A stretch of DNA of 64,000 bases. Source: Teredinibacter franksiae. Its GTDB lineage: Bacteria > Pseudomonadota > Gammaproteobacteria > Pseudomonadales > Cellvibrionaceae. The stretch lies in the NCBI RefSeq assembly GCF_014218805.1, contig NZ_JACJUV010000001.1, positions 4,042,501 to 4,106,500 of the forward strand, read 5' to 3'. The translations under genes were made by a program, and so were the position numbers. The notes below the pieces were generated by a model. It worked only from the letters and a program-made list of their open reading frames with translations, was not told the DNA's origin and did not search any database. Every line of letters starts with the position of its first letter. Position 1 is the first letter of the stretch. Shown one piece after another: positions 24,711 to 33,876 of this stretch.

Positions 24711-24751
24711 GTTGTTGGGTTTGTACAGGCTTTAATTGTTGGCTTGAGTGT

Positions 24752-24961
24752 TTATTGTTTGGCTTTAAGGGCCGACCAAGCGCTGTAGGTTGCTACTGCG
24801 TAGGGCACGAAATAGGTAAGCGCCAGTTTTAACCAGTCGGTGGAGAGCATGGCGCCGGTTAGCATTTTGTCGCCGTAATTGATTATTGCGAGTAGGGTGC
24901 CAACGATTAAGGCTATTTTGATTGAGCGGCGATGAAGCAGCCAGATGGGGCTTTTTGTCAT
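24752..24961 (-). CDS. nrtS: NrtS-like small membrane protein
   Basis: A 69-residue protein with two hydrophobic segments. [20 protein letters not shown] and [20 protein letters not shown] match the NrtS family, named from a nitrate/nitrite transporter component. Its start overlaps the end of smpB by 4 bp, so it is translated from the smpB message. Whether it moves nitrate in this organism cannot be told. Confidence 0.7.
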   Translation of the reverse strand: MTKSPIWLLHRRSIKIALIVGTLLAIINYGDKMLTGAMLSTDWLKLALTYFVPYAVATYSAWSALKAKQ

Positions 24962-25434
24962 CGGTTATCGGCCGACATAATGCGCTGCTTCTGCTTGTTC
25001 CAATCTTTCTCTTTTTCGGTCTGCCGCTTGTCGTGCTGCTGCTTACCCTTGGCAATGGCTACTTCACATTTAACTAAGTGGTTTTTCCAATACAGGGCGG
25101 TGGCGACAATGGTGTGCCCTTTTTGAGTGGTTGCTTCGAGCAGTTTGTCTAGCTCGCGCCTGTGCATTAGCAGTTTTCGGGTGCGGGTGGGCTCCGTTAC
25201 GAAGTGGGTAGAGGCCTGTGGTAGTGGGCTGATTTGTGCCCCCAGCAGCCAGGCTTCGTTTTTGTTAAAAATAACGTAGCTTTCGGTGAGCTGGCCCCTG
25301 CCTGCGCGCAGCGCTTTTACTTCCCAGCCGGCGAGCGCAACGCCCGCTTCAAAACGGTCGGTAATAAAAAAGTCGTGTCGCGCTTTACGGTTTTGCGCGA
25401 TGGTGTTGCTTCCGGGTTTTTTCTTCTTAGCCAT
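24958..25434 (-). CDS. smpB: SsrA-binding protein SmpB
   Basis: A 158-residue cofactor of tmRNA. It has the N-terminal [20 protein letters not shown], the OB-fold core with [16 protein letters not shown] and [18 protein letters not shown], and a basic C-terminal tail ([17 protein letters not shown]) that enters the ribosomal mRNA channel. Full length for the family. The tmRNA gene lies 2.3 kb to the left with two unrelated genes in between. Confidence 0.97.
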   Translation of the reverse strand: MAKKKKPGSNTIAQNRKARHDFFITDRFEAGVALAGWEVKALRAGRGQLTESYVIFNKNEAWLLGAQISPLPQASTHFVTEPTRTRKLLMHRRELDKLLEATTQKGHTIVATALYWKNHLVKCEVAIAKGKQQHDKRQTEKEKDWNKQKQRIMSADNR

Positions 25435-25584
25435 GGCGGCGGATTATAGGGGGTGCGGGGTGTTGGGGCTAGTAAATTAGCGTGGTAGAGCTCTTCAACT
25501 TGTTCCGGCCTTAAGTTTGGCCCGGTTTACCGCTACAATCGGCTCAGATCTTTATCCGAATAAGAAAATCTCCTGGGGGGAGTA

Positions 25585-26949
25585 ATGGATCAACGAAAGA
25601 TGCACGGCATGTGGGGCAGCCGCTGGACCTTTATTCTGGCGGCCACGGGTTCTGCTGTGGGCTTGGGTAATATTTGGAAATTTCCGTATATTGCTGGCGA
25701 AAACGGTGGTGGTGCGTTTGTGCTGGTGTATCTGGTTTGTATCGCGCTTGTGGGTATTCCGGTGATGATGGCCGAGGTGTTGATTGGCCGTCGGGGGCGC
25801 ATGAGCCCTATTAACGCTATGCGCTACGTTACCCGCGAGGCCGGGTTGCACAGTGGCTGGACCAGTATTGGCTGGATGGGCGTGCTGGCGGGCTTGATGA
25901 TTATGGCGTTTTACAGCGTGGTAGCCGGCTGGGCACTGAATTATGTGGTGGAGGCTGGTTCAGGCGCTTTTAACGGTACTTCAGGCGAGATTGCTGGCGG
26001 TGCATTTGGTGAATTTTTGCAGGATAAGAGCAAGCTTACCCTTTGGCATTCTTTGTTTTCGGTTATGACTTTGGTCGTGGTGGCGGCTGGTGTGACGCGG
26101 GGCTTGGGCATGGTTGCGCGGGTACTTATGCCGTTTCTGTTTGTGGTGCTAATTTTGCTTCTTGCTTATGGCTTCAAAAATGGCGATTTCGGCGCGGCAT
26201 TTAATTTCTTATTTGATTTTAAATTCGACAAACTGACTTGGGGTGGAGTGCTGGTTGCACTTGGCCACGCCTTTTTCACCTTGAGCTTAGGTATGGGCGC
26301 GATAATGGCTTACGGCGCGTATATGCCAGGTCATGCCAGTTTGGGGCGCACGATTATTACGGTAGGGCTGCTGGATACGCTAGTGGCGTTAATTGCCGGT
26401 ATGGCTATTTTCCCCATTGTGTTTGGTACCCCAGGCTTAGAGGCCGGTGCCGGGCCGGGGTTGATGTTTGTTAGCTTGCCCGTTGCTTTTGGCAATATGG
26501 CGGCAGGACAGTTGTTTGGCACTTTGTTCTTTGTGTTGGTTGCGGTTGCTGCTTGGAGTTCGGCTGTATCGTTAATTGAGCCTGGGGTCGCCTGGCTGGT
26601 GGAGTCGAAAAAGTTTAACCGTATTACGGCAACAACTGCGCTTACGCTTCTGGCTTGGTTGGGGGGCATGGGGTGTATTTGGTCGAATAACTGGTTGGAA
26701 GATAAGCCTGCGGGTGTGTATGTTTTTGAATCGCTCGATTTCCTCACGTCTCAAATCATGTTGCCGTTGGGCGGCTTGTTTATTGCAATTTTTGTGGGTT
26801 GGCTTATGCGCCGTGCCATTGTGTGTTCAGAAATGGATGCGGAGGGGCATCCACTGTTTGACATCTGGTTATTTGTGGTGCGCTATGTATCGCCTATTTT
26901 GATTGCGATTGTGATGATCCTCAGTTTGTACAATAAGTTTGTTGCGTAA
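25585..26949 (+). CDS. Sodium-dependent transporter of the NSS family
   Basis: A 454-residue inner-membrane symporter (neurotransmitter:sodium symporter family, LeuT fold) that takes up amino acids or related compounds with Na+. The first helix carries the hallmark SAVGLGNIWKFPYIAGENGG, forming the sodium and substrate sites; GEFL..., HAFFTLSLGMGAIMAYGAYM (helix 6) and a total of about 11 or 12 segments agree with bacterial members. The ATG follows GGGGGGAG. Substrate unknown. Confidence 0.92.
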   Translation: MDQRKMHGMWGSRWTFILAATGSAVGLGNIWKFPYIAGENGGGAFVLVYLVCIALVGIPVMMAEVLIGRRGRMSPINAMRYVTREAGLHSGWTSIGWMGVLAGLMIMAFYSVVAGWALNYVVEAGSGAFNGTSGEIAGGAFGEFLQDKSKLTLWHSLFSVMTLVVVAAGVTRGLGMVARVLMPFLFVVLILLLAYGFKNGDFGAAFNFLFDFKFDKLTWGGVLVALGHAFFTLSLGMGAIMAYGAYMPGHASLGRTIITVGLLDTLVALIAGMAIFPIVFGTPGLEAGAGPGLMFVSLPVAFGNMAAGQLFGTLFFVLVAVAAWSSAVSLIEPGVAWLVESKKFNRITATTALTLLAWLGGMGCIWSNNWLEDKPAGVYVFESLDFLTSQIMLPLGGLFIAIFVGWLMRRAIVCSEMDAEGHPLFDIWLFVVRYVSPILIAIVMILSLYNKFVA

Positions 26950-26953
26950 TTAA

Positions 26954-27394
26954 ATGGCTAATCGTATAGAGCGTTCCGCACTGGTGATGTTTAGCGCGGA
27001 ACAGATGTTTGACCTTGTTAGCGATTTTGAAAGCTACCCTCAGTTTTTAAATGGCTGCGTGGGTGCCGAGCTGTTGGCCAAAGAAGATACTTGGCTGGAA
27101 GCTAGGCTACATCTTCAAAAAGCGGGTATTCGCCAATCGTTTGTTACCCACAATACTTGGGATAAACCGCAGCGTATGCACTTGCGACTGGTGGAAGGGC
27201 CGTTTAAATCTATGGAAGGCGAGTGGCATTTTCAGCCGTTGTCGGCGGGTGCCTGCAAGGTGAGCTTCTGGATTGAGTTTGAGTTTTCCAATAAACTCGT
27301 CGCCCTCGCGGTGGGCAAGCTTTTTGAGCATGTCGCCTCTGATCAGGTCAACGCCCTCTGTAGCCGGGCCAAGCAGGTTTACTCTTCAACATGA
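26954..27394 (+). CDS. ratA: RatA-family START-domain protein (coenzyme Q-binding)
   Basis: A 146-residue START/Bet v1-like protein. NRIERSALVMFSAEQMFDLV, YPQFLNGCVGAELL and PFKSMEGEWHFQPLSA fit the RatA/Coq10 family. In E. coli RatA was reported to block ribosome subunit joining, whereas homologues bind ubiquinone; the second role is more general. It lies 4 bp after the transporter stop and overlaps rnfH by 4 bp, the conserved ratA-rnfH pair. Confidence 0.9.
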   Translation: MANRIERSALVMFSAEQMFDLVSDFESYPQFLNGCVGAELLAKEDTWLEARLHLQKAGIRQSFVTHNTWDKPQRMHLRLVEGPFKSMEGEWHFQPLSAGACKVSFWIEFEFSNKLVALAVGKLFEHVASDQVNALCSRAKQVYSST

Positions 27395-27714
27395 GCGATA
27401 TTGAACCCATTCAGGTCGAAGTGGCCTATGCACTTCCAGACAAGCAAAAAATAGTGGAATTGTTGGTTGAACCTGGCACTACAGCTTATATTGCGGTGCA
27501 AAAGTCAAAAATTGCCGATTACTTTCCAGGGCTGGACATTGAGGGTGCAAAGATGGGCTTGTTTGGCCAAACTCTGGGTACGAAAGGCTCAAAGCCTGCT
27601 AAAGAGCATATACTTCAAGCTGGAGACCGAGTGGAAATATACCGCCCGCTTATCGCCGACCCTAAAGAAGTTCGGCGAAAACGTGCGGAAAAAGCCAAAC
27701 TGGTAGCAGAATAG
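27391..27714 (+). CDS. rnfH: RnfH-family ubiquitin-like protein
   Basis: A 107-residue beta-grasp protein. EVAYALPDKQKIVELLVEPG, VGLFGQ-like KMGLFGQTLGTKG and DRVEIYRPLIADPKEVRRKR are typical of RnfH (RatB). Its role is not settled. Gene start overlaps ratA. The basic C-terminal tail (RRKRAEKAK) is usual. Confidence 0.92.
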   Translation: MSDIEPIQVEVAYALPDKQKIVELLVEPGTTAYIAVQKSKIADYFPGLDIEGAKMGLFGQTLGTKGSKPAKEHILQAGDRVEIYRPLIADPKEVRRKRAEKAKLVAE

Positions 27715-27736
27715 CTTTGTTTCGGTAGCTGAGTAT

Positions 27737-28171
27737 CTAGGTTGCCGGTGTAACTTCTTTGGTTTCTTTAGCACCTTCGGTGTCTAAATCTTTAGGTGTT
27801 TCGTCTTCGGCTTTGTCGGGGTCGTCATTTTTAGCGTCTTTAGGGTCGAAGTCGCCGTCCCAGCGGGCGAGAGTATTGTTCTCGAAATAGACTTTGAAGT
27901 GGTATTCCTTGAACTGTTCTTCACCGCGCTTGAGGGTGAAGTAGTAGTCCCAGCGGTCTGGATGAAAGGTGTCTGAAATCAGCGGGTTGCCCATTACATA
28001 GCGCACTTGCTCCGGTGTCATGCCTACTTCAAGCTGGTCGATCATATCTTTTTCAATGAAATTCCCCTGCTGTACGTAGATACGATACACCCAGGGGAAT
28101 TGCAGGCGGGAACAACCGGTAGCGGCGAGTAGTGCTACAGTAATGAGAATGGTTTTTATAACTAAATGCAT
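27737..28171 (-). CDS. bamE: Outer membrane assembly lipoprotein BamE
   Basis: A 144-residue lipoprotein of the BAM complex that inserts outer membrane proteins. The lipobox is AATGC with Cys20, followed by VYRIYVQQGNFIEKDMIDQL, GMTPEQVRYVMGNPLI and FHPDRWDYYFTLKRG, all conserved in BamE. The C-terminal 40 residues are acidic and low-complexity. Convergent with rnfH and divergent from fur, the usual arrangement in pseudomonads. Confidence 0.95.
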   Translation of the reverse strand: MHLVIKTILITVALLAATGCSRLQFPWVYRIYVQQGNFIEKDMIDQLEVGMTPEQVRYVMGNPLISDTFHPDRWDYYFTLKRGEEQFKEYHFKVYFENNTLARWDGDFDPKDAKNDDPDKAEDETPKDLDTEGAKETKEVTPAT

Positions 28172-28251
28172 ACCGGGGGTTTCCGAAATTCGTTAGGCCG
28201 GGGATAATACCTGATCTATTAATAATATGAGAAGTCCATAGGAGCATCTAA

Positions 28252-28659
28252 ATGGCAGTTGAAAATCAGGAATTACGCAAAGCTGGCCTTAAGGTAACGC
28301 TGCCAAGGGTTAAGATCCTGCAAATCCTGGAAAATTCCACAGAACGCCATTTAAGCGCGGAAGACGTTTACAAGTTGCTCTTGGAGGCAGGTGAAGACGT
28401 TGGCTTGGCCACAGTTTACAGGGTATTGACCCAGTTTGAGAGTGCGAGTTTAGTCGAGCGTCATAATTTTGATGGTGGGCATTCCGTATTCGAATTAGAC
28501 CGTGGAGACCATCACGACCATATGGTTTGCGTGTCAAGTGGTAAGGTTATTGAGTTTCATAACGAAAAAATTGAGCAATTACAGCGTGATATTGCGGCAG
28601 ACCATGGTTACGAGATTACTGGCCACAGCCTAGTGCTGTATGTAAAGCCGCTTAAATAG
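28252..28659 (+). CDS. fur: Ferric uptake regulator Fur
   Basis: A 135-residue iron-sensing repressor. The winged helix occupies residues 1-80 (LRKAGLKVTLPRVKILQILE, DVGLATVYRVLTQFESASLV), and metal ligands are in HSVFELDRGDHHDHMVCVSS and the EFHNEKIEQLQ block. The second CxxC motif of some Fur proteins is absent; after HMVCV the family motif CxxCG reads CVSSG, as in Fur proteins lacking the structural zinc Cys pair, for example Pseudomonas-type. The gene is monocistronic and divergent from bamE. Confidence 0.95.
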   Translation: MAVENQELRKAGLKVTLPRVKILQILENSTERHLSAEDVYKLLLEAGEDVGLATVYRVLTQFESASLVERHNFDGGHSVFELDRGDHHDHMVCVSSGKVIEFHNEKIEQLQRDIAADHGYEITGHSLVLYVKPLK

Positions 28660-28671
28660 TAACAATGATAA

Positions 28672-28729
28672 CCATTGGCATTCTCGCCAATGGTTAGCGG
28701 AGCGCTGCCCTCGGGCGCTTCGTTTTTAT
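28672..28729 (+). terminator. fur terminator region (two hairpins)
   Basis: First hairpin AACCATTGGC / GCCAATGGTT (28672-28697), second AGCGC / GCGCT followed by TTCGTTTTT. The second looks like the actual rho-independent terminator. Confidence 0.6.
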
Positions 28730-29279
28730 TGCGCCGCTAGCCAGTTGACTTGCGGGCATAGCCGGAAGGCGCCCTTCTGGCCTTGTGCACATGGCTCTGT
28801 TGGTTTCTTGCGTTGAATCTCTTTGAATTCTTTTTCTCGGGTATGTGCCGTTGAATACGTGCGAGCGTATTTAGCTTCCCAAGCCTTAAGTTTCCCTTTG
28901 TGCCCGACCGCCATGTTTGCGTACCAGCGCCCGGAAAAATGTTAAAACTCTCACGCAATTCCGTCTCAGCCAGCCTAGGGTGGGCTTCGCTGCTCTAGCG
29001 GGGTCGCGGGAATAAAATAGGGAGTGAAGTCGTTGGAAAATATACCGAAATTATTCGGATAGCCGTGGGCCTAAAAGGGGGGAGTGCAGAGTAGGCGCTA
29101 CCAGGGTATCGGTTATATGCATGCAACCCTATACATATAACCTTCTGCATATCACCTTCCGTAAAGCCAACCTGGCGTCCCTAGAAGGTCGCAGGGTCGA
29201 TTTAGATGGTTGCCTAACACCCTGCATCAGCTTACGTCAGTTGCCCGCCGTGAGGCATATAAAGCGCAGCGCTCGACCT
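28730..29279. other. Gene-free stretch between fur and recN
   Basis: About 550 bp with no convincing gene on either strand; the short frames present lack ribosome binding sites and family features. An inverted pair GGTTATATG / CATATAACC lies at 29111-29142. Confidence 0.4.
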
Positions 29280-29299
29280 AGACGGCGGTATTACGCCGT
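29280..29299. terminator. Hairpin at the recN 3' end
   Basis: GACGGCG / CGCCGTC around GTATTA, overlapping the last codons of recN. Weak T content, so function uncertain. Confidence 0.4.
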
Positions 29300-30946
29300 C
29301 ATCATCTCTTTCGCATGCGCTAGTGAGTTTTTCGATTCCACGTTGCCGCCCATCATTCTGGCGATTTCGGCGATACGCTCCTGTTGAGTAAGCGTTTTTA
29401 GGGCAGAGAGCGCGCCTGTTTTTTTGTTACCCGTTTTGCTTACCAGTAGGTGTTGGTGGCCTTTGCTCGCCACTTGGGCTAAGTGGGTTACGCAAAGCAC
29501 TTGTGCATTTTCACCAAGTTCACGCAGGAGTTTGCCTACTTCATCACCTGTGGTGCCACCAATGCCTACGTCAACTTCGTCGAACACCAGTGTGGGGGTG
29601 GTAGAGGTTTGTGCTGTAACCACCTGAATGGCGAGGCTAATACGTGATAGCTCTCCACCAGAGGCAACCTTTGCGAGGGGTTTGGCTGGCTGGCCGTGAT
29701 TGGTGCTAATCAAAAATTCTACAATTTCGTTGCCGTTCGCGGCGGGTTTGGCTTCGGCGTTGAGCGCAATACTAAAATTGGATTGGCCCATAGCGAGTTG
29801 AGTTAGTTTTTCGTTTACGGCTTTTGCCAGCCTAGCGCTGGCAAATTGGCGCTGATCGCTCAATTCCGATGCCAGTTGCTGGTATAGGTAGAGCGCGTCT
29901 TCGCTTTGTTGCTCCAGTTTTTCAATTTGTTCATCGCCGCTTTGCATGCTGCGTAATTCGGCTACGAGTTTTTGGTGCGTTTCCACTAGGTCTTCGGGGG
30001 CCATTCTGTGCTTTCGCGCGATTTCGTATATGGCATTTAGCCGCTGTTCCACTTCGACAAGGCGGTTTTCGTCCTGATCTTGGCCGTCGAGGTAGCGTTC
30101 CAGTTCGGCTTGCGCTTCCTGAACATGGATGAAAGCGTTGTTGAGCATAGATTCTGCCTCAACAAGTGCCTCTGGTTTTGTTTGAAGTGATGAGAGCAGG
30201 TGCAGTGCTTGGTTTAGTCGGTCTTGCAGGCCTTCGTCGTCGCCGCACAGGCTTACCACATGGCCGCAGTGTGTATTAATGGTTTCGGCGTTGGCGAGTG
30301 TTTTTTGTTGCAGTTCCAGTTGGTCCAATTCTCCGGGCTCAAGCCCCAGTTGTTCTAGCTCTTCTACCTGATAGCTGAGCAATTGAAAGCGGGCGTTAAG
30401 GTCATCGTTTTGGTTGCGAATAGTTTCTAGCTGGTAGTGGATACAGTGCCATTTGTTGTAGGCATCTTTTACTTGTTTTGCTAGGGGCTTTAGCCCACCA
30501 AAAGCATCAAGTAGGCGCTGGTGGCTGCGGGTATTCAGCAGCGTTTGATGTTCGTGCTGGCTGTGAATGTTTATCAGCATTTCGCCTAGGGTACGGATTT
30601 GGTTGAGGGTGGCTGTTTGTCCGTTGATGTAGGCGCGAGACCGACCTTCTGCAGTGACAACCCTACGCAATATGCAGTCGTCTCCGTCGGCTAGCTCGTG
30701 TTCGGCTAGCCACTTTTTGGCGTAACTCAAGTGGCTGATGTCGAAGCTGGCATGAATATCGGCTTTATCGCAGCCGTTGCGAATTTTGTCGGCATCGGTG
30801 CGGTCTCCCAGTGCAAGGCCTAGGGCGTCGAGGGTAATCGATTTACCCGCGCCCGTTTCCCCGGTAATGGTGGTTAACCCTTTATCCAGCTCCAGATCCA
30901 GTTCGTCTACCAGTGTGAAATCGGTGATATGCAGATGTGTTAGCAC
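29291..30946 (-). CDS. recN: DNA repair ATPase RecN
   Basis: A 551-residue SMC-like protein for double-strand break repair. The Walker A motif is GETGAGKSITLDALGLAL near residue 29, the middle is a long coiled coil with a zinc-free hinge, and the C-terminus holds the signature VASGGELSRISLAIQV and Walker B LVFDEVDVGIGG. Full length. It is divergent from grpE, and the shared spacer has two LexA-like half-sites, consistent with SOS control known for recN in E. coli. Confidence 0.96.
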   Translation of the reverse strand: MLTHLHITDFTLVDELDLELDKGLTTITGETGAGKSITLDALGLALGDRTDADKIRNGCDKADIHASFDISHLSYAKKWLAEHELADGDDCILRRVVTAEGRSRAYINGQTATLNQIRTLGEMLINIHSQHEHQTLLNTRSHQRLLDAFGGLKPLAKQVKDAYNKWHCIHYQLETIRNQNDDLNARFQLLSYQVEELEQLGLEPGELDQLELQQKTLANAETINTHCGHVVSLCGDDEGLQDRLNQALHLLSSLQTKPEALVEAESMLNNAFIHVQEAQAELERYLDGQDQDENRLVEVEQRLNAIYEIARKHRMAPEDLVETHQKLVAELRSMQSGDEQIEKLEQQSEDALYLYQQLASELSDQRQFASARLAKAVNEKLTQLAMGQSNFSIALNAEAKPAANGNEIVEFLISTNHGQPAKPLAKVASGGELSRISLAIQVVTAQTSTTPTLVFDEVDVGIGGTTGDEVGKLLRELGENAQVLCVTHLAQVASKGHQHLLVSKTGNKKTGALSALKTLTQQERIAEIARMMGGNVESKNSLAHAKEMMTA

Positions 30947-30982
30947 GCCTAGCTCCTCGATTGCCTGTGATTATGTTAGTGG

Positions 30983-31029
30983 GGTGGCTATTTATACAGT
31001 ATTTATTGGTGGCTATTTATACAGTATTT
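30983..31029. promoter_or_regulatory. Tandem LexA-like sites upstream of recN
   Basis: GGTGGCTATTTATACAGTAT (plus TT) occurs twice with a period of 25 bp. Each copy has one perfect SOS-box half (TATACAGTA) but a poor other half (GTGG in place of CTGT). The position in front of recN supports a LexA operator, though the degenerate half-sites leave doubt. Confidence 0.5.
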
Positions 31030-31071
31030 GCCTCACTTTATGCAATAGTTTTTTGTGCGGGGCTTCACAGG

Positions 31072-31099
31072 CTTGAATGTGTAACCAAAGGCCCCATAT
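31072..31099 (+). promoter_or_regulatory. Sigma-32 heat-shock promoter of grpE
   Basis: CTTGAA (31072-31077), 14 bp, then CCCCATAT (31092-31099), a perfect match to the sigma-32 consensus CTTGAA-N13/14-CCCCATNT. A small hairpin CTCAG/CTGAG (31104-31120) follows immediately before the ribosome binding site. Confidence 0.88.
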
Positions 31100-31132
31100 T
31101 GCCCTCAGTAAAAAACTGAGCTGGAGATGCGC

Positions 31133-31723
31133 GTGAGTAACCACGATCAACCTGAAAACGACATCAATGAAGAAAAAGTTGAAGAGCAAGTGGCAGCAGA
31201 GCAGGTAGCCATTGAAGAGGAGCCGCAATCAGAGGCAGCCGCTGGGGTTGTCGCTGAATTAGAGGCTGAAATCGAAAAGCTGCAATCGGAGCTTAACGAA
31301 GCCAAGGAGCAGGCCATGCGCGCAGCTGCTGAAGCACAGAATGTGCGTCGCAGGGCGGAGCAAGATGTTGAAAAAGCGCACAAATTTGGAGTGGAAAAAT
31401 TTGTGAGTGACATGCTGCCGGTGGCCGATAATTTGGTGCGAGCAGTAGAAGCATCCGCAGCAGAGGCTGCCGATTTGGCTTCGGTAACTGAGGGTGTAGA
31501 GCTGACCTTGAAATCGCTAATGGATGCACTACAGCGCCACAAGGTGGAGCAGGTAAACCCTGAAGGGGAGCCCTTTAATCCCGAGTTGCACCAAGCCATG
31601 ACGGCGGTGCCGCAACCGGATGTAGAACCCAACACCGTTATTAACGTTTACCAGTGTGGTTATACCCTGAATGGGCGCCTAGTTCGACCGGCTATGGTAG
31701 TGGTGTCTAAGGCTCCGGAATAG
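31133..31723 (+). CDS. grpE: Nucleotide exchange factor GrpE
   Basis: A 196-residue cochaperone that releases ADP from DnaK. An acidic N-terminus and long coiled coil (about residues 35-90, with [13 protein letters not shown] [16 protein letters not shown]) precede the beta domain ([14 protein letters not shown] at the end). I start at the GTG at 31133 because GGAG lies 6 bp upstream of it, whereas the ATG at 31127 touches the GGAG directly. First gene of the heat-shock cluster. Confidence 0.93.
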   Translation: MSNHDQPENDINEEKVEEQVAAEQVAIEEEPQSEAAAGVVAELEAEIEKLQSELNEAKEQAMRAAAEAQNVRRRAEQDVEKAHKFGVEKFVSDMLPVADNLVRAVEASAAEAADLASVTEGVELTLKSLMDALQRHKVEQVNPEGEPFNPELHQAMTAVPQPDVEPNTVINVYQCGYTLNGRLVRPAMVVVSKAPE

Positions 31724-31753
31724 CCGTTGAGTAAAAAACAATCGGTTTAGCCA

Positions 31754-31781
31754 CTTGAATAACGGGCGACTGAACCAATAT
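31754..31781 (+). promoter_or_regulatory. Probable second sigma-32 promoter, for dnaK
   Basis: CTTGAA, 14 bp, then ACCAATAT, six of eight positions matching CCCCATNT. It would give dnaK its own heat-shock start in addition to readthrough from grpE. Confidence 0.55.
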
Positions 31782-31869
31782 TGAAGAGCAAGACGCTGAC
31801 ATTGTTAGCGAGAGAATTTAGCAGGCAAGCCAAAGCGGGCCTGAATATATTGAAGACTGGAGATGATCA

Positions 31870-33792
31870 ATGGGCAAAATTATTGGTATTGACCTAGGTA
31901 CTACCAACTCGTGTGTTGCGGTGTTGGAAGGTAATAAACCGAAGGTAATTGAGAACGCTGAGGGCGATCGTACTACACCATCCATCGTGGCCTACACCGA
32001 CGATGACGAAATTCTTGTTGGTCAGAGTGCTAAGCGTCAGGCGGTGACTAATCCGCAGAATACGCTTTTTGCGGTTAAGCGACTGATTGGCCGTAAGTTT
32101 CAGGACGACGTTGTTCAGAAAGATATCAAAATGGTGCCATACACCATTGCCGCTGCCGACAATGGCGATGCTTGGGTAGAAGTGAAGGGCGACAAAAAGG
32201 CGCCACCTCAGATTTCCGCTGAAGTATTGAAAAAAATGAAGAAGACCGCCGAGGATTACCTGGGCGAATCAGTTACCGAGGCGGTTATTACCGTACCGGC
32301 GTACTTTAACGACTCTCAGCGCCAGGCCACCAAAGACGCAGGTAAAATTGCGGGCCTAGAAGTTAAGCGTATTATTAACGAGCCAACGGCCGCGGCACTG
32401 GCTTACGGTATGGATAAAACCCCTGGCGACCGCACAATTGCGGTATACGACTTGGGTGGTGGTACTTTCGATATTTCCATTATTGAAATTGCCGATGTAG
32501 ACGGCGAGCACCAGTTTGAAGTGTTGTCTACTAACGGAGACACCTTTCTTGGGGGTGAAGATTTCGATTTGCGTTTGATCGAGCACCTAGCGTCAGAGTT
32601 CAAAGCTACTAATGGCATTGACCTGCACAGCGATCCTTTGGCTTTACAGCGTTTAAAAGAAGCGGCAGAAAAGGCCAAGATTGAGCTATCTTCCAGCCAG
32701 CAAACGGAAGTTAACCTGCCTTATATAACGGCAGATGCTACTGGCCCTAAGCACTTGGTTGTTAAGTTGTCTCGTGCCAAATTAGAATCCTTGGTTGAAG
32801 AGCTGGTTAATCGTTCACTTGAGCCATTAAAAATCGCCATTAAAGATGCTGATCTTTCGGTTAGTGAAATCGACGATGTGATTTTGGTTGGTGGTCAAAC
32901 ACGTATGCCTATGGTTCAGCAAAAAGTCGCTGAGTTCTTTGGCAAAGAGCCTCGTAAAGATGTAAACCCCGATGAAGCCGTCGCTATGGGTGCCGCTATT
33001 CAGGGCGCCGTTCTTTCTGGCGATGTAAAAGACGTGTTACTTCTCGATGTATCGCCATTAACGCTTGGTATTGAAACCATGGGTGGTGTTGCTACGCCGC
33101 TGATCGAGAAAAACACCACTATCCCGACGAAAAAGTCACAGGTGTTCTCTACCGCCGAAGACAATCAAACGGCTGTAACCATTCACGTGGTTCAGGGTGA
33201 GCGAAAGCAGGCTACCGGCAATAAGTCCTTAGGACGTTTCGACCTCGCCGACATTCCTCCCGCTCCTCGTGGAATGCCTCAGGTTGAAGTAACTTTCGAT
33301 ATTGATGCAAACGGTATTCTGAATGTGTCGGCCAAAGACAAGGCGACCGGTAAAGAGCAGTCCATTGTTATTAAGGCGTCTTCTGGTTTGAGTGATGACG
33401 AAATTGATAACATGGTGAAGGATGCAGAGGCTAACGCCGAAGCAGATCGCAAGTTTGAAGAAGTTGTGACTGCACGCAACACCTTGGAGGGGCTTGCTCA
33501 TGCAACGAAGAAGACTCTTGAAGAAGCGGGTGATAAGGCGACGGCTGACGAAAAGTCTGCCATCGAAGCCGCTATTAAGGAAGCCGAAGAGGCTGCAAAA
33601 GGTGAAGACAAAGAAGCAATGGAAGCTGCTACCAAAAAGCTAAGCGATGCTTCCGGTAGCCTTGCGCAAAAACTCTATGCTGAGCAAGCTGCTGAACAGC
33701 CGGGCGCAGCCGATGAGGGTGCGGAACAACCCGCTGAAGAAGGCGTTGTAGACGCCGAGTTCGAAGAAGTGAAAGACGAAAACAGTAAGTAA
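31870..33792 (+). CDS. dnaK: Hsp70 chaperone DnaK
   Basis: A 640-residue ATP-dependent chaperone. [16 protein letters not shown] opens the ATPase domain, [13 protein letters not shown] and [10 protein letters not shown] are the phosphate and adenosine motifs, [14 protein letters not shown] links to the substrate domain, and the C-terminus carries an acidic tail ([15 protein letters not shown]). Full length with no anomalies. It works with GrpE and DnaJ encoded on either side. Confidence 0.98.
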   Translation: MGKIIGIDLGTTNSCVAVLEGNKPKVIENAEGDRTTPSIVAYTDDDEILVGQSAKRQAVTNPQNTLFAVKRLIGRKFQDDVVQKDIKMVPYTIAAADNGDAWVEVKGDKKAPPQISAEVLKKMKKTAEDYLGESVTEAVITVPAYFNDSQRQATKDAGKIAGLEVKRIINEPTAAALAYGMDKTPGDRTIAVYDLGGGTFDISIIEIADVDGEHQFEVLSTNGDTFLGGEDFDLRLIEHLASEFKATNGIDLHSDPLALQRLKEAAEKAKIELSSSQQTEVNLPYITADATGPKHLVVKLSRAKLESLVEELVNRSLEPLKIAIKDADLSVSEIDDVILVGGQTRMPMVQQKVAEFFGKEPRKDVNPDEAVAMGAAIQGAVLSGDVKDVLLLDVSPLTLGIETMGGVATPLIEKNTTIPTKKSQVFSTAEDNQTAVTIHVVQGERKQATGNKSLGRFDLADIPPAPRGMPQVEVTFDIDANGILNVSAKDKATGKEQSIVIKASSGLSDDEIDNMVKDAEANAEADRKFEEVVTARNTLEGLAHATKKTLEEAGDKATADEKSAIEAAIKEAEEAAKGEDKEAMEAATKKLSDASGSLAQKLYAEQAAEQPGAADEGAEQPAEEGVVDAEFEEVKDENSK

Positions 33793-33820
33793 GCAGTGCT
33801 GTAAGTTTTTGCTCTTTACC

Positions 33821-33845
33821 AAGCGCGGGATTTCTTCTCGCGCTT
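33821..33845 (+). terminator. Hairpin between dnaK and dnaJ
   Basis: AAGCGCG / CGCGCTT followed by GTTGTGTTTT. It may reduce readthrough so that less DnaJ than DnaK is made. Confidence 0.55.
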
Positions 33846-33876
33846 GTTGTGTTTTCTAACTGCCGAAAATTTATTT

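Noticed and set aside
26954..27714. ratA-rnfH (ratB) as a toxin-antitoxin system
   Set aside because: The annotation name suggests toxin-antitoxin, but RnfH is not an antitoxin, and RatA relatives are coenzyme Q-binding proteins conserved as housekeeping genes.
28726..28958. Two overlapping minus-strand ORFs after fur
   Set aside because: Both lack ribosome binding sites and have composition unlike protein; they overlap each other in different frames.
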